Origin: Chondrus crispus
Taxonomy: Eukaryota; Rhodophyta; Florideophyceae; Gigartinales; Gigartinaceae
Assembly (NCBI RefSeq): GCF_000350225.1
Contig: NW_005178495.1
Location: 262,815 to 326,814, forward strand
Direction: 5' to 3'
DNA length: 64,000 bases
Of this stretch, positions 63,550-64,000 are shown piece after piece. The notes under the pieces are model-generated. The model ran no database searches. It worked only from the letters and a program-made list of their open reading frames with translations, and had not been told where the DNA came from. Positions within the stretch are counted from its first letter, which is position 1; each line of letters starts with the position of its first letter. The position numbers and the translations under genes are program-made.

Positions 63550-64000
63550 ACCGGCCTTGATCTTTTGAGAGCGTAGATGCAGCCGGTAGAATGTTTCAGG
63601 TGGGGTGGGGGAAGGGAGCCCATTGCTTGTAGAATCTTACTCGACTCGAGCCCAACCGCTAGCCATCGCCACACATGTTCTCTTCTGCAGTTTACTTTTT
63701 TTTGCGCGGCTTGCCCACAGTACGGCATCGTAGTATACATGCCAGCGCAGATTTCATACGCAGTTTGGTCGATGCCGCTCGGCTCGGTTCGACATGAATA
63801 GCACGATGATATGCGCTGTTTGAGCACGTGTCTTTCGGTATATGTTTTTCGATAAATGGTTCTCTTCAGTTGTAACATTGGCCAGCTGTAGGTGGCTGCT
63901 CGTGGAGCTTGGTTGATATGCTGGACCAGACCTTGATACACACCGTACATACGGGTCTGCAATCGCCGATAGCTTTTGTCGGTCGTCCTGGCGTCAGGGT
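63550..64000. other. 3' flank, no gene recognised
   Basis: Downstream of the VPDMPA-repeat gene. Only short ORFs on both strands, without similarity. Confidence 0.45.

Noticed and set aside
1-64000. CRISPR arrays, rRNA genes, bacterial operons and tRNA genes
   Set aside because: No regularly spaced repeats, rRNA-like blocks or convincing tRNA folds were seen by eye; a tRNA covariance search would be needed to exclude single tRNAs.

Overview
This window is nuclear DNA of a eukaryote, most likely a red alga, possibly a florideophyte such as a Chondrus relative. That placement is an inference. It rests on mostly intronless host genes in small dense clusters, islands of LTR retrotransposons and DNA transposons between them, a stand-alone glutamate 5-kinase with a PUA domain instead of the fused plant P5CS, and TATA and AATAAA signals. 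No bacterial operons, CRISPR arrays or rRNA genes are visible. There are two assembly gaps: 450 N at 48918-49367 and 100 N at 61757-61856.

Host genes. A left cluster (2.2-7.5 kb) holds a CaMKK-like pseudokinase with a PH domain (-), a PI31-type proteasome regulator (-) and an RS/RP-repeat protein (+). A mitochondrial ribosomal protein uL15 gene (-) with a 58-nt intron and an apparent frameshift lies at 10.6-11.5 kb. A PUS10-like gene fragment abuts an LTR at 27.8-28.2 kb. A right cluster (45.6-63.5 kb) holds an STMP1/DUF4535-type mitochondrial microprotein (+), glutamate 5-kinase ProB (-), a 5' gene piece, a very large helical-repeat protein with an acidic tail (+), an inner-ring nucleoporin NUP205/NUP192 (+), and an Ala/Pro-rich protein with VPDMPA repeats (+).

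Mobile DNA. There is a Ty1/copia fragment at the left edge and a Harbinger-type element carrying the Myb/SANT-like accessory gene with recognisable terminal inverted repeats (9.0-10.5 kb). A Ty3 chromovirus block at 11.7-27.8 kb has three LTRs; its two outer LTRs resemble each other more than the middle one, and an antisense ORF sits just inside the last LTR. A PIF/Harbinger transposase pseudogene lies at 28.7-30.1 kb, followed by a decayed unidentified gene (30.9-33.1 kb). Next come a palindrome-rich region with a short PBS-containing element (33.6-35.35 kb), a second chromovirus LTR with a truncated gag (35.35-37.53 kb), a large unfamiliar DNA-transposon-like gene (37.9-41.8 kb), a foldback MITE (43.0-43.4 kb) and a Helitron-type helicase (43.4-45.2 kb).

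No clearly new multi-gene system is visible. The most notable items are the PH/CaMKK-like pseudokinase lacking the ATP/Mg-binding residues, the unusual three-LTR composite with its antisense ORF, several perfect long palindromes, and the two matched halves of a Harbinger system in separate insertions.
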